DNA from: Thalassospira mesophila
GTDB taxonomy: Bacteria > Pseudomonadota > Alphaproteobacteria > Rhodospirillales > Thalassospiraceae
Reading direction: 5' to 3'
Assembly (NCBI RefSeq): GCF_002115755.1
Contig: NZ_JFKA01000019.1
Location: 1 to 46,031 of the forward strand
Length of the DNA stretch: 46,031 nucleotides
Position 1 is the stretch's first letter. The number at the start of each line of letters is the position of its first letter. This document shows positions 15,591 to 24,150 of the stretch, piece by piece. The notes under the pieces were generated by a model. It was not told where the DNA came from. It saw only the letters and a list, made by a program, of their open reading frames with translations, and searched no databases. The position numbers and the translations under genes are program-made.

Positions 15591-16834
15591 TTATTCTTAC
15601 TCCGGCTGACCAGACCACTTTCAAAGGCAGCCTCAACCCGGGCGTCGTCATAACCAATGTCGCGCAGGATCTGTTCGCTATGCTCGCCCAGTTCGGGGGC
15701 GGCAAAACGGATGGTGCCCGGCGTATCAGACAGGCGCGGTACCGGGCTGTGCATGGCGATTTCGCCAAGGTCATCGTCGGGCACATCGACATAAACGCCG
15801 CGCTCGATGAAATGCCGGTCTTCGTGAATATCGGCGATATTATAAAGCGGTGACGCGGTTATTTCGGCAGCTTCAAATTTTTCCATCACTTCATCGCGGG
15901 TATATTGGCCGATCCAGTCGCCGACAATTTTGTCAACCTCCGGGCGATGGGCTACACGGGCCGCATTGGTGGCATAGCGGGGGTCGCTGTTCATGTCGTC
16001 ACGGCCCATAAGACGAAACAGCCGTTCCGCCATACGCTGCATTGACCCGGACAGCGCCACATACAGCCCGTCTGCCGTTTGATAAACATTACGCGGGCTT
16101 GATGTGTTTGACCCGTTACCAACCCGTGGCTTGGCCTTGCCGGTCAGGGCAAAATCCAGAGCCTCGGGGCCAAGGGTGGAAATAATCGGCTCCAGCAGCG
16201 ACAGGTCAATCACCTGCCCGGCACCTGTATCATCGCGCACCCGCAAAGCGGTCATCACCGAAAACGCACCGTACAAACCGGCAATCATGTCGGCCAGCGC
16301 CAGGGGTGGCAATAACGGCCCGCCGTCGGCTTCGCCGTTGCGGTGCGCAAAGCCCGACATACCCTCGACAATAGTACCAAACCCTGGGCGCGGGCTGTAT
16401 GGTCCGGTCTGCCCAAACCCTGATACCCGCAAAATCACCAGACCGGGATGATCCTTGCGCAATTGATCAGGGGCCAGTCCCATTTTTTCCATTGTGCCGG
16501 GGCGGAAATTTTCAATCAGCACATCGGCGTGGGCGATCAGTCCGCGCAAAACATCAATAGCTCCGTCTTTGCGAAAATCCAGGGCAATACTGCGTTTGTT
16601 GCGCCCGTAAACCTTCCAGAACGACGACACACCGGCATTTTGCCACGCCCGTAACGGATCCCCCGATGACGCGGGCTCAACCTTGATAACATCAGCGCCA
16701 AAATCGGCCAGTTGCAGCGATGTCATATTGCCCGCGACAAGACGCGAAAGGTCAACAACCACAAGCCCTTTCAAAGCACCGCTTTGTTCGGGTGTGAAGG
16801 CTGTTTTGCGCCAATGTGAAGTGGGTGCGTGCAT
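15587..16834 (-). CDS. CaiB/BaiF-family CoA-transferase
   Basis: A 415-residue class III CoA-transferase. Diagnostic stretches are GLVVVDLSRLVAGNMTSLQL, ADFGADVIKVEP, the nucleotide loop YGRNKRSIALDFRK and LIENFRPGTMEKMGL. The probable catalytic aspartate sits in PPLALADMIAGLYG. Such enzymes move CoA from succinyl-CoA or another donor to a carboxylic acid. The ribosome site AAAGGA precedes the ATG. It is transcribed away from the terminator at 16884-16914, so it needs its own promoter in the 88-base gap or read-through from the tct operon. With the lyase that overlaps it, it forms a two-step activate-and-cleave module. Confidence 0.92.
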   Translation of the reverse strand: MHAPTSHWRKTAFTPEQSGALKGLVVVDLSRLVAGNMTSLQLADFGADVIKVEPASSGDPLRAWQNAGVSSFWKVYGRNKRSIALDFRKDGAIDVLRGLIAHADVLIENFRPGTMEKMGLAPDQLRKDHPGLVILRVSGFGQTGPYSPRPGFGTIVEGMSGFAHRNGEADGGPLLPPLALADMIAGLYGAFSVMTALRVRDDTGAGQVIDLSLLEPIISTLGPEALDFALTGKAKPRVGNGSNTSSPRNVYQTADGLYVALSGSMQRMAERLFRLMGRDDMNSDPRYATNAARVAHRPEVDKIVGDWIGQYTRDEVMEKFEAAEITASPLYNIADIHEDRHFIERGVYVDVPDDDLGEIAMHSPVPRLSDTPGTIRFAAPELGEHSEQILRDIGYDDARVEAAFESGLVSRSKNK

Positions 16835-16883
16835 GCCAATTCAGTCCTTTAATTCTATATCTATTCTGGAAATTCAGGTCGGT

Positions 16884-16914
16884 AAAATCGCGACCGGCCA
16901 AAGAACCGGTCGCG
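16884..16914 (-). terminator. Intrinsic terminator of the iclR-tct operon
   Basis: A perfect 9-bp stem, CGCGACCGG (16889-16897) with CCGGTCGCG (16906-16914), over an 8-base loop. On the minus strand it is followed by ATTTT. It starts nine bases after the tctA stop codon. Some read-through into the CoA-transferase gene is possible because the U-tract is short. Confidence 0.82.
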
Positions 16915-16922
16915 GCTCCCGA

Positions 16923-18428
16923 TTATTCGGTGCCCACCCGACGGCGACGCAACAACTGTTTGCTGATGATGCTGGCGCAAACCACCAGAACCATGAACAC
17001 AACCAGCGTCAGTGAAACCGGACGGTTGATAAAGATGCTCCACGAGCCCTGGGCCAACATGATCGACTGGCGGAAATAGTTTTCAGCCAACGGGGCTAAT
17101 ACCACCGCCAGAATGAACGGGCCGGTCGGGTAATCGTTTTTGCGCATCAGATAGCCGATAACGCCAAAGATCAGCGCGATCCAGATATTGAAGGTGCCGT
17201 AATTTAACGAAAATGCCCCAACGATGCACAGCCCAACCACGATACTGGGCAGATGTTTTTGCACCAGACGCAGCATGTTGACAAATAATGGGATCAACAA
17301 AACGTTTGATGCCAGCAAAAAGAAATTTGCCAAAATCAGACCGGCAATCATCGCCCAAACGACATCGCCCGACTGGATCATCAAAAGCGGACCGGGCTGC
17401 AAACCAAACATGATCAAAGCACCCAGCATGATTGCTGTTCCGCCAGAACCGGGAATCCCCAGTGTAATAAGCGGAATAAGCGAGCCGGGAACCGCAGCAT
17501 TGTTCGATGCCTCGGGGCTGGCCAGCCCTGCAATCGCACCCTTGCCGAAATTTTCGGGGTTTTTCGACAATTTGCGTTCCAGCGCATAGGCCAGAAATGT
17601 CGCAATTGTCGCCCCGGCACCGGGCAGAATGCCAATAAACGTTCCTAAAACCGATCCGCGAACGGTTGGGCCAGATGCTTGCTTCAGGTCTTCTTTGCCA
17701 GGAATATAATCAGAAAATCTGAAATTCGGCTTACCAAGATTGAGGACGATTTTACGTTCAAGGTTATAAAAAACCTCTCCCAGACCATAAAGACCAATGA
17801 TAATGGCAACAAAATCAATGCCCTCGATCAATTCGGGCACGAAAGCAAACCGGATATGGCCGGAAATATAATCACTGCCAAACGTGCTGACCAGAAACCC
17901 GAAACAGGTCACGATCAGGGCCTTGAAAACATCATCACCGGCCAACAGCACAATCGTGCTCAGCCCCACCAGCATCAACATGAAATATTCCGGCGGCCCA
18001 AGGAAAATGGCGTATTCGGCAACGATTGGCGCAAAGAAAACCAGCACCGCCAACCCGAAAAAGCCGCCGACAAACGAACTGATCGCCGAAATACCAAGGG
18101 CGAGCCCGCCCTTGCCCTGACGCATCATCGGATAACCTTCAAGGGCGGTAATAATCGCAGGCGCATCACCGGGCGTATTGATCAGGATCGATGTGATACG
18201 GCCACCATACATGGTGCCCATATAAACGCCGGTCAAAAGGCACAGGCCCGACGCATGGGGCATGCCAAATGTCAAAGGCAGCATCAGCGCAATACCGGCT
18301 GAAGGCCCCAATCCCGGCAATGCCCCGATAACGGTTCCGATAATCCCGGCAAGGAAAATCAGAACAATATTGTGAAAAGTCAGCACGGTTTCAAAGCCGC
18401 CGCTGAGACTGGCGAGAGTATCAAGCAT
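16923..18428 (-). CDS. Tripartite tricarboxylate transporter large subunit (TctA family), second system
   Basis: A 501-residue polytopic membrane protein. N-terminal IIGTVIGALPGLGPSAGIAL and MYGGRITSILINTPGDAPA are hallmark TctA motifs; the second half repeats the pattern with GTFIGILPGAGATIATFLAY and SPEASNNAA. It follows more of the canonical TctA sequence than the copy at 10851 and is clearly a separate paralogue, not a recent duplicate. It is the third transporter gene of a minus-strand operon with tctC and tctB and ends at an intrinsic terminator. Likely channel for a dicarboxylate handled by the CoA-transferase and lyase downstream. Confidence 0.93.
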   Translation of the reverse strand: MLDTLASLSGGFETVLTFHNIVLIFLAGIIGTVIGALPGLGPSAGIALMLPLTFGMPHASGLCLLTGVYMGTMYGGRITSILINTPGDAPAIITALEGYPMMRQGKGGLALGISAISSFVGGFFGLAVLVFFAPIVAEYAIFLGPPEYFMLMLVGLSTIVLLAGDDVFKALIVTCFGFLVSTFGSDYISGHIRFAFVPELIEGIDFVAIIIGLYGLGEVFYNLERKIVLNLGKPNFRFSDYIPGKEDLKQASGPTVRGSVLGTFIGILPGAGATIATFLAYALERKLSKNPENFGKGAIAGLASPEASNNAAVPGSLIPLITLGIPGSGGTAIMLGALIMFGLQPGPLLMIQSGDVVWAMIAGLILANFFLLASNVLLIPLFVNMLRLVQKHLPSIVVGLCIVGAFSLNYGTFNIWIALIFGVIGYLMRKNDYPTGPFILAVVLAPLAENYFRQSIMLAQGSWSIFINRPVSLTLVVFMVLVVCASIISKQLLRRRRVGTE

Positions 18429-18464
18429 GGCTGTTTCCAGAACAGAAGTTCAAAGGATGAGCGG

Positions 18465-18944
18465 TCAGTGAAGGGGGATGCGCAACCAGACCGAAAAGAT
18501 CAGGTAAATTACGGCAAGTACGATCAGACTGATCGCAACCGATTTAAAAAATCCGTGCCCCGAAAACCGCCACGACAAAATCACAAGCAAAACACCAAGC
18601 GGGATCATGACGCCGATATAGGACATGGCGTAAATGCAAATCGCAATTGAGGCGATTGCACCGCCGAGCATCAACACGCCCAGCGTTTGCGGGACAACGT
18701 CTTGTGCATCATCCGCAGGTTCGCCGGTGCCACCGCTCGATACCGCCACATCGCGTTTCGAACGGACAACAGCCCGAATAGCCACCCCCGCAATCAATGC
18801 CAGCAAGGCAATGGAAACGTTAAGCGGTATAAACCCCGGGCCAAAAGTGGTGTCGGTTGAATAGGGCATATCAAGGCTGCCCCAAAGGAGGCTGCCGGAA
18901 AATACCGACAGCCCTCCCAGAAGAATGATCTCCGAGATTTTCAT
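18465..18944 (-). CDS. Tripartite tricarboxylate transporter small subunit (TctB family), second system
   Basis: A 159-residue membrane protein with four hydrophobic segments. The opening ISEIILLGGLSVFSGSLLWG and PYSTDTTFGPGFIPLNVS match the TctB pattern. The frame continues upstream to 18989, but that would overlap the tctC 3' end. The ATG at 18944 has GGAG six bases upstream and leaves a 28-base gap from tctC. A polar loop between helices two and three (VRSKRDVAVSSGGTGEPADD) is longer than usual. Confidence 0.85.
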   Translation of the reverse strand: MKISEIILLGGLSVFSGSLLWGSLDMPYSTDTTFGPGFIPLNVSIALLALIAGVAIRAVVRSKRDVAVSSGGTGEPADDAQDVVPQTLGVLMLGGAIASIAICIYAMSYIGVMIPLGVLLVILSWRFSGHGFFKSVAISLIVLAVIYLIFSVWLRIPLH

Positions 18945-18972
18945 GGAGAACTCCGTTTTCTTCGGAAATTTC

Positions 18973-19932
18973 TTACTTGATGATGCCAAGGTTGGTCAGC
19001 GACGTTTTGTAAACATCGTTCATACCCTTGAGATATTCGGCGAATTCATCGGGACCGAGAAAATCAGGCACAACCGAGTTCGGCTGAATATAATTTTCCT
19101 GCCATTCCTTGGTTTCGCTCATATCCTTGACCATTTTCAAAAGATAAGCTTTTTCTTCGTCACCAATGTCACCCGCAGCAACAACACCACGGAACAGGCT
19201 CAGATTGATGTTATAGCCCTGCTCGATAAAGGTCGGGACATCGGGAAACAGGTCCACGCGTTTTTCAGTGCTAATCGCAAGTGCGCTAAACCGGCCTGTT
19301 TTGATAAAATCGCCAACCGGGCCGGTATTGGTAATCGCAAAATCAATCTGATTGCTTAGCAACGCCGCCGTAACTTCGCCATCACCCTGAAACGGAATGT
19401 AATTCAGTTTTTTGCCAAGTGCTTCCGCCAGCTTGATGGTGACGATGTTTTCAATCGAACCGGTCCCACTGCCGCCAACGTTAAGAACCTTGTCGGCTTT
19501 TGCAATATCGTCGAGTGTTTTGTAAGAACCAGAAGCATTGACGACCAGAAGTTCAGGATCAATACCAAGACGGGCGATCGGGGTGAAATTGGTGTAATCC
19601 AGCCCGATATTCGATGTCAGCGGCGTGGTCAGAAATGATGACGTTGCCGACATCAGAAAATGGCCATCGCCCTTGTGCGAATTCAGATAGCCAAGGGCCA
19701 CCGCCGAGCTGCCGCCGGGTTTATTCACAACATTAATCGGAACAGACGAAAGTTCGTTGTTCTGAATAATTTTGGCCATGGCGCGCAACATGGTGTCGTG
19801 TCCACCGCCCGGGCCATAACCAGCGACAAATTCGATCCCGCGTGACGGAAAATCATCTGCCTGTGCAACCCCGGCGAATGACAAGGCAACCGCCCCGGCC
19901 AATGCGCCCTTCATCAATTTAACAAAAGTCAT
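18973..19932 (-). CDS. Tripartite tricarboxylate transporter binding protein (TctC/Bug family), second system
   Basis: Periplasmic binding protein of 319 residues. Residues 1-25 are a signal peptide ending GVAQA. The mature protein begins DDFPSRGIEFVAGYGPGGGHD, where GPGGGHD replaces the commoner pattern PxxxGGxxD. NVVNKPGGSSAVALGYLN is a further family mark. A GGGAGGAAG ribosome site is immediately upstream. It lies 89 bases after the iclR gene on the same strand, so regulator and transporter may be cotranscribed. Bug-family binding proteins usually recognise carboxylates without fixed charge contacts, so ligand prediction is weak. Confidence 0.92.
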   Translation of the reverse strand: MTFVKLMKGALAGAVALSFAGVAQADDFPSRGIEFVAGYGPGGGHDTMLRAMAKIIQNNELSSVPINVVNKPGGSSAVALGYLNSHKGDGHFLMSATSSFLTTPLTSNIGLDYTNFTPIARLGIDPELLVVNASGSYKTLDDIAKADKVLNVGGSGTGSIENIVTIKLAEALGKKLNYIPFQGDGEVTAALLSNQIDFAITNTGPVGDFIKTGRFSALAISTEKRVDLFPDVPTFIEQGYNINLSLFRGVVAAGDIGDEEKAYLLKMVKDMSETKEWQENYIQPNSVVPDFLGPDEFAEYLKGMNDVYKTSLTNLGIIK

Positions 19933-19958
19933 CTTCTTCCTCCCATGTTTCTAACTTG

Positions 19959-19993
19959 CAATTGCCTGTCCTGTTTTCCCGCAGCGGCAATTG
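19959..19993. promoter_or_regulatory. Dyad in the iclR-tctC gap
   Basis: Perfect 8-bp arms CAATTGCC (19959-19966) and GGCAATTG (19986-19993), 19 bases apart, upstream of tctC. It could be an mRNA leader hairpin or a protein site; neither is established. The dyad does not resemble the GTTCA/TGAAC sites in front of iclR. Confidence 0.4.
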
Positions 19994-20021
19994 ACCTTTC
20001 CTGGTGTCGAAAAGCCTGTTT

Positions 20022-20774
20022 TTATCGGCCTTCGCGACGCATTTCAGACAGCGCGGCCGAAGCCTGTTGCGCTGCCTTGATAACGACCGACAGAATTTCA
20101 TCCTGCCGTGCCGCAATTCTTTCACGCGGCCCGGCAATATTCAGGGCCGCCACCATATTTCCATTTCGATCAAAGACGGGGGCAGCAATGCCCGCCGCCC
20201 CTTCAACCCGTCCTTGCAAATTCAGGGAATAACCATTGCTACGCACCGTTCTGATCTGCTTTATCAGCGCGATTGTGTCGACATCGTCGCGCGCAAGCGC
20301 CAGATCAGCGCAATATGCATTCAGTGCCGCATCCGACAACCCGGCCAAAAGCACCTGTCCCGTCGCAACATGGGCCGCGATCCGCGCGACAGAAATATCG
20401 CGGTCATAGCGAATTTCGCGCACTGGCAGCACCTTGTTGAGGTACCGCACCTGCTGTGCATCATCAAAAACGCCAATAAATCCGGTTTCATCGGTCAGGC
20501 TGACAGCCTCGCGCAAACTGATATCAACAAGGCGCAAAACGGTGCCCCAGGCGCGGTTATCTGCGCTCACCTCGCCGGGTAGTCGACGAATGTGATACAG
20601 GCCTGCGTCATCGCGCCGCACATATCCGCTTTGAACCAGTGTTCGCAGCAACATCAGCGCACTGCTTTTTGGTAAAGCCAGACTGGTAACCACGTCGGTA
20701 AGAGTGCGACCAACAGGTTGGCGAGCCAACCATTCGATCACCTCAAGAATACGTTCCGCGCCACGACCGCTCAT
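20022..20774 (-). CDS. IclR-family transcriptional regulator
   Basis: A 250-residue IclR regulator. The N-terminal winged helix is RILEVIEWLARQPVGRTLTD, followed by SLALPKSSALMLLRTLVQSG; the C-terminal effector domain runs from about 80 to the end, with IAAPVFDRNGNMVAALNIAG near its close. The frame reaches back to an ATG at 20822, but those 16 extra codons lie on the two operator palindromes. The ATG at 20774 has a textbook GGAGGAA ribosome site, so I choose it. It is the first gene of a minus-strand unit with tctCBA and probably controls uptake of the acid handled by the CoA-transferase/lyase pair. Confidence 0.88.
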   Translation of the reverse strand: MSGRGAERILEVIEWLARQPVGRTLTDVVTSLALPKSSALMLLRTLVQSGYVRRDDAGLYHIRRLPGEVSADNRAWGTVLRLVDISLREAVSLTDETGFIGVFDDAQQVRYLNKVLPVREIRYDRDISVARIAAHVATGQVLLAGLSDAALNAYCADLALARDDVDTIALIKQIRTVRSNGYSLNLQGRVEGAAGIAAPVFDRNGNMVAALNIAGPRERIAARQDEILSVVIKAAQQASAALSEMRREGR

Positions 20775-20796
20775 CGTTCCTCCGGCATTTTCTATA

Positions 20797-20864
20797 AAGT
20801 TCAGTATTTTGAACTTGTTCATTATTATGAACGTATGCTATAGTTCTGCCTCGTAAGCTGTCAA
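20797..20864 (-). promoter_or_regulatory. iclR promoter with two tandem IclR-type operators
   Basis: On the minus strand a perfect TTGACA -35 (20864-20859) is 16 bases from a TATAGC -10 (20842-20837). Operator 2, GTTCA-n6-TGAAC (20817-20832), covers the expected start of transcription. Operator 1, AAGTTCA-n6-TGAACTT (20797-20816), is a perfect 7-bp inverted repeat just downstream. Centres are 18 bp apart. The layout predicts autorepression. Confidence 0.78.
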
Positions 20865-21021
20865 GAAAAACCTCTGCTCTGCTGAGGCCCTTCGCCATGC
20901 GCGGCATTCTTGAATTTTTAAATCGTTATTTTTCAAACGCTTATAATTTCTCTCGCAAGTGCGGAAAAATTTCCCCTGCTCCTGCCATAATTTCCTCTCG
21001 ACTCTTTAAAAAGACTCGACT

Positions 21022-21069
21022 AGCGTTTGATTAATCGATTAACCATTGATTTGATCATCACCAAACGCT
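21022..21069. promoter_or_regulatory. Nested dyad operator before the lacI-type gene
   Basis: The perfect palindrome TTAATCGATTAA (21031-21042) has the central CG typical of LacI-family operators. It is enclosed by a wider perfect inverted repeat, AGCGTTTG (21022-21029) with CAAACGCT (21062-21069). A TGATCA palindrome lies at 21052-21057. All sit just before the regulator start at 21086, so autoregulation of the whole operon is likely; binding is inferred. Confidence 0.7.
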
Positions 21070-21085
21070 CCCGCACAGGTATTTG

Positions 21086-22162
21086 ATGGCCGTTCCGCGC
21101 ACAGGACCAAATCTGACCAAGATTGCCGCCGCCCTTGGGGTGTCGTCGGCAACTGTGTCTAATGCCCTGTCTGGCAAAGGTCGGGTTTCGGCAGATCTGG
21201 TCCAAAAAATCCGGCAAAAAGCCGATGAACTGGGATATGTACCCAGCAATGCTGGCCGCGCCTTGCGCACGGGCCGCTCGGGTGTTTTGGGGCTGGTCCT
21301 GCCCGACATTGCCAATCCGCTATTTCCGCAAATTGCCCAGGCCATGGAAATGGCGGCCTCAAATAATGGTTATGGCGTGCTCATTGCCGATTCACGCGGC
21401 GAAGTCACCACCCAGACCGATGCTATTGGCCGCTTGATCGAACGCGGTGTTGACGGCTTGATTGTCATTCCCCGACGTGGCACCCGCATTGGCGCGGTTG
21501 GCTGCCCGGTTGCCATGGTCGATACCCCCTCCACACCGGGCAACACGGTTTCCGCAGATCACTGGGAGGGCGGCGAACAGATCGCCCGCCACTTAAGCGA
21601 CCTGGGTCATAAAAAGATATTGCTGCTGGGCAATGACCCGGCATCGAACGTGCAAAATGACCGCATCGGTGGCATGAAAGCCGCCCTTGGCCGGGATATT
21701 TGCCATCAAACCATCTGGCTGGAACCAATCTTGCGCGATGGCGGCACCACCGCCTCGCTAAAGCTGCCTTACCTGGTGGAAAGCGGGGTAACGGCAATTG
21801 CCACCGTGTCCGACCTTTTGGCACTTCGCGTTTTAACCGAGTTGCAAACAGCAGGATTTCGGGTGCCCGGCCACGTCAGTGTTACCGGGTTTGACGATTT
21901 GATATTTTCGCCGGTTGTCACGCCCGCGCTCACCACCATTCATATGGATATGGCCCAAATTGCCGAAATTGCGGTTGCGGCACTGATTGCCGAAATCACC
22001 GGCACCCAAAAGATAAAATCAACAACACCCCAACAAAAACGAACGGTCCCCGATACCGTCATGGCTGACACGTCCAGGGTTCCGATGGAGCTGATCATTC
22101 GGTCCTCCACCGGCCCGGCAACCCCTTATCAAACCCACATTCCCAATGGAGAGACGTTGTGA
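21086..22162 (+). CDS. LacI-family transcriptional regulator
   Basis: A 358-residue regulator. The helix-turn-helix with hinge spans residues 10-65 (NLTKIAAALGVSSATVSNAL, then GYVPSNAGRALRTGRSG). A periplasmic-binding-protein-like core follows (LGLVLPDIANPLFPQIAQAM, VDGLIVIPRRG, VSVTGFDDL). The ATG at 21086 follows an in-frame TTG; the ATG is the simpler start. The C-terminus is about 30 residues longer than in many relatives. It heads a probable purine-nucleoside uptake operon and overlaps the binding-protein gene at GTGA. Candidate effectors are purine bases or nucleosides, as in PurR and CytR, but this is inferred from context. Confidence 0.92.
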   Translation: MAVPRTGPNLTKIAAALGVSSATVSNALSGKGRVSADLVQKIRQKADELGYVPSNAGRALRTGRSGVLGLVLPDIANPLFPQIAQAMEMAASNNGYGVLIADSRGEVTTQTDAIGRLIERGVDGLIVIPRRGTRIGAVGCPVAMVDTPSTPGNTVSADHWEGGEQIARHLSDLGHKKILLLGNDPASNVQNDRIGGMKAALGRDICHQTIWLEPILRDGGTTASLKLPYLVESGVTAIATVSDLLALRVLTELQTAGFRVPGHVSVTGFDDLIFSPVVTPALTTIHMDMAQIAEIAVAALIAEITGTQKIKSTTPQQKRTVPDTVMADTSRVPMELIIRSSTGPATPYQTHIPNGETL

Positions 22163-23178
22163 AAAAACTGCTGCTGGCTTCATGCGCCCTTCTGCTGTCC
22201 CTTAATGCGGCACAGGCAGAAGAAAAAAAGCTGACAATTTCGGTTTATGGCTTTGCCCAGGATGCCTTCAACGAAATCCTGTACAAGCCGTTTGAAGAAA
22301 AATGCGGCTGTGAACTGGTCGTTGAAACCGGCAACTCGGTTGAACGTCTTGCCAAAATGGAAGCCAACAAGGACCACCCGGTTATTGATCTGGCTGTCAT
22401 GACCACACAAGACGCCCTTGCCGCCCACCGCAAGGATTTAACTGACAAAATCGACACATCAAAACTGGCAAACTTTGACAAACTTTACGACATTGCCAAA
22501 GACCCCAACGGCGATGGTCACAGCCTTGGTTACACCTTTTACACAAGCTCGATCGCCTATCGGTCCGACAAAATCGATCTGACATCGTGGAAAGATCTTT
22601 TGTCTGACAAACTGGCCGGCCATGTTGCCCTGCCCAACATCACCACCAGCCAGGGCCCGCTAACCCTTTATATGCTGGGCAAGGCACTGGGCGATGACGA
22701 TACCAGCCTGAAAACCCCGATTGAAGAAGTCGGCAAGCACAAGGACGATATTGTTACCTTCTATGTGCGTTCCTCCCAGTTGGTGCAGTTGATGCAGCAA
22801 GAAGAAATCTGGGCCGCACCGATTGGCCGTTTCGCCTGGAAAGGCTTTTCCAAAATGGACCTGCCGATCAAATGGGCCACCCCGAAGGAAGGCCAGTCTG
22901 GCGGCATGAATGTGATGGTTGTGACCAAAGGCAGCGAACATCGCGACCTTGCCCTGCAATTCATGGATTTCTGGCTCTCGACCGATATCCAGACCAAACT
23001 GGCCCAAGGCCTTGTTGACAGCCCGGCCAACAAAGACGTCAAGGTTTCCGACGATATTGCCGAAAACCTGACCTATGGTGCCGATACCGTTGCCAACCTG
23101 CATTTGATTCCGTCTGACGTCATGCTTGATAATCGCGATGCATGGCTGAACCAGTGGAACGAAAACGTCGGTCAGTAA
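22159..23178 (+). CDS. ABC transporter periplasmic binding protein (polyamine/Fe-type family)
   Basis: Binding protein of 339 residues translated from a GTG that overlaps the lacI stop. Residues 1-20 are a signal peptide ending AAQA. The mature protein starts KLTISVYGFAQDAFNEILYK and has the extracellular solute-binding class layout related to PotD and iron-binding proteins (DLAVMTTQDALAA, GYTFYTSSIAYRSDKI, ALPNITTSQG). Unlike true PotD I see no clear acidic polyamine pocket. The operon partners (nucleoside hydrolase and adenine deaminase) suggest a purine nucleoside or base as ligand; this is inference. Confidence 0.85.
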   Translation: MKKLLLASCALLLSLNAAQAEEKKLTISVYGFAQDAFNEILYKPFEEKCGCELVVETGNSVERLAKMEANKDHPVIDLAVMTTQDALAAHRKDLTDKIDTSKLANFDKLYDIAKDPNGDGHSLGYTFYTSSIAYRSDKIDLTSWKDLLSDKLAGHVALPNITTSQGPLTLYMLGKALGDDDTSLKTPIEEVGKHKDDIVTFYVRSSQLVQLMQQEEIWAAPIGRFAWKGFSKMDLPIKWATPKEGQSGGMNVMVVTKGSEHRDLALQFMDFWLSTDIQTKLAQGLVDSPANKDVKVSDDIAENLTYGADTVANLHLIPSDVMLDNRDAWLNQWNENVGQ

Positions 23179-23186
23179 TCCATATT

Positions 23187-23218
23187 CGGGGTGCCGCCAA
23201 AACTGTAACGGCACCCCG
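23187..23218 (+). other. Intra-operon stem-loop after the binding-protein gene
   Basis: A perfect 10-bp stem, CGGGGTGCCG (23187-23196) with CGGCACCCCG (23209-23218), over a 12-base loop. The sequence after it is only loosely T-rich, so it is more likely an mRNA-stabilising or partial terminator element than a full stop; permease genes follow in the same direction. Confidence 0.65.
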
Positions 23219-23256
23219 GCTTTGTGCTTTATTGTCCGCGAAATACCGAATGATAG

Positions 23257-24150
23257 ATGAATGCTCCCTTGCGCCACCACCGCCGGGCATTCCACGCAAG
23301 ACCACCCAAGCGAGCAACCAAGATGTTTCAGAACCGGGCCGAGGCCTTTGCCCTGGTCATGCCTGCCGCCGTTTTTGCCGGAGCCGTCTTTCTGGTTCCC
23401 GTGATCATCCTGCTATCCGAAGGGTTTCACACCGCAGACGGCTGGAGCATACAGGCCTATATTGATTTCTTTTCCCATTCGCTTAACCAGGCGGTGTTTT
23501 TTCGCACCCTGAAACTCGCTGCCATGGTCACGGCTGCGGCCGCCGTTATTGGCTATGCCGCTGCCTTCGCCATTGTGAATTTGCCTGCTAAAGGCAAGGG
23601 CCGCATCACAGGTCTGGTCATCCTGCCATTGATGATTTCGCCCGTGGCGCGCACCTATGCCTGGCTGGTCATTTTGGGGCGCACCGGCTTTGTCAATCAG
23701 GCGCTGGTGGCGATTGGCCTAAGCGACGAACCGATCCGGTTTTTGTTTACCGAAACCGCCGTATTTATTGGCCTGTTGCAGCTGTTTTTGCCGCTTATGA
23801 TCATTTCACTGATCAGCGCGCTTGAAAACATGCCGCGCGACGCCATTCCCGCTGCCCGGGTTTTAGGGGCAAACTGGTTACAGGTTTTTACCCGCGTTAT
23901 TTTGCCCCTCACCCGCGAAGGGCTGGTCATTGGCGGCACACTGGTTTTTACCGGTTCCATGACTGCCTATATCACCCCGGCCATTCTGGGCGGGTCCAAG
24001 GTTTTGATGCTGGAAACCCTGATGTATCAGCGTGTGACTGTTGCCAATGACTTTGTATCGGCCAGCGTTATCGCCCTGATCCTGATCGTGATGGCATTTT
24101 CGGCCAATATTTTGCTGAAACGACTGGCAACTGCGAGGAACAAACGATGA
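23257..24150 (+). CDS. ABC transporter permease (PotB-like)
   Basis: Inner-membrane permease of 297 residues with about six hydrophobic segments. The permease-to-ATPase coupling loop reads PRDAIPAARVLGANWLQVFT, followed by VILPLTREGLVIGG, the EAA motif of this family. The start is uncertain: ATG at 23257 gives an Arg/His-rich leader of 22 residues, while ATG at 23323 starts at MFQNRAEAF; neither has a good ribosome site. It forms the membrane heterodimer with the next gene, which it overlaps by four bases. Confidence 0.87.
   Translation: MNAPLRHHRRAFHARPPKRATKMFQNRAEAFALVMPAAVFAGAVFLVPVIILLSEGFHTADGWSIQAYIDFFSHSLNQAVFFRTLKLAAMVTAAAAVIGYAAAFAIVNLPAKGKGRITGLVILPLMISPVARTYAWLVILGRTGFVNQALVAIGLSDEPIRFLFTETAVFIGLLQLFLPLMIISLISALENMPRDAIPAARVLGANWLQVFTRVILPLTREGLVIGGTLVFTGSMTAYITPAILGGSKVLMLETLMYQRVTVANDFVSASVIALILIVMAFSANILLKRLATARNKR

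Noticed and set aside
20775..20822. Alternative iclR start at 20822
   Set aside because: The extra codons coincide with two operators and the later ATG has a much better ribosome site.
22159..22200. Possible lipobox LASC in the ABC binding protein signal peptide
   Set aside because: The cysteine is residue 9, too close to the N-terminus, and a normal cleavage site AAQA follows at 17-20.
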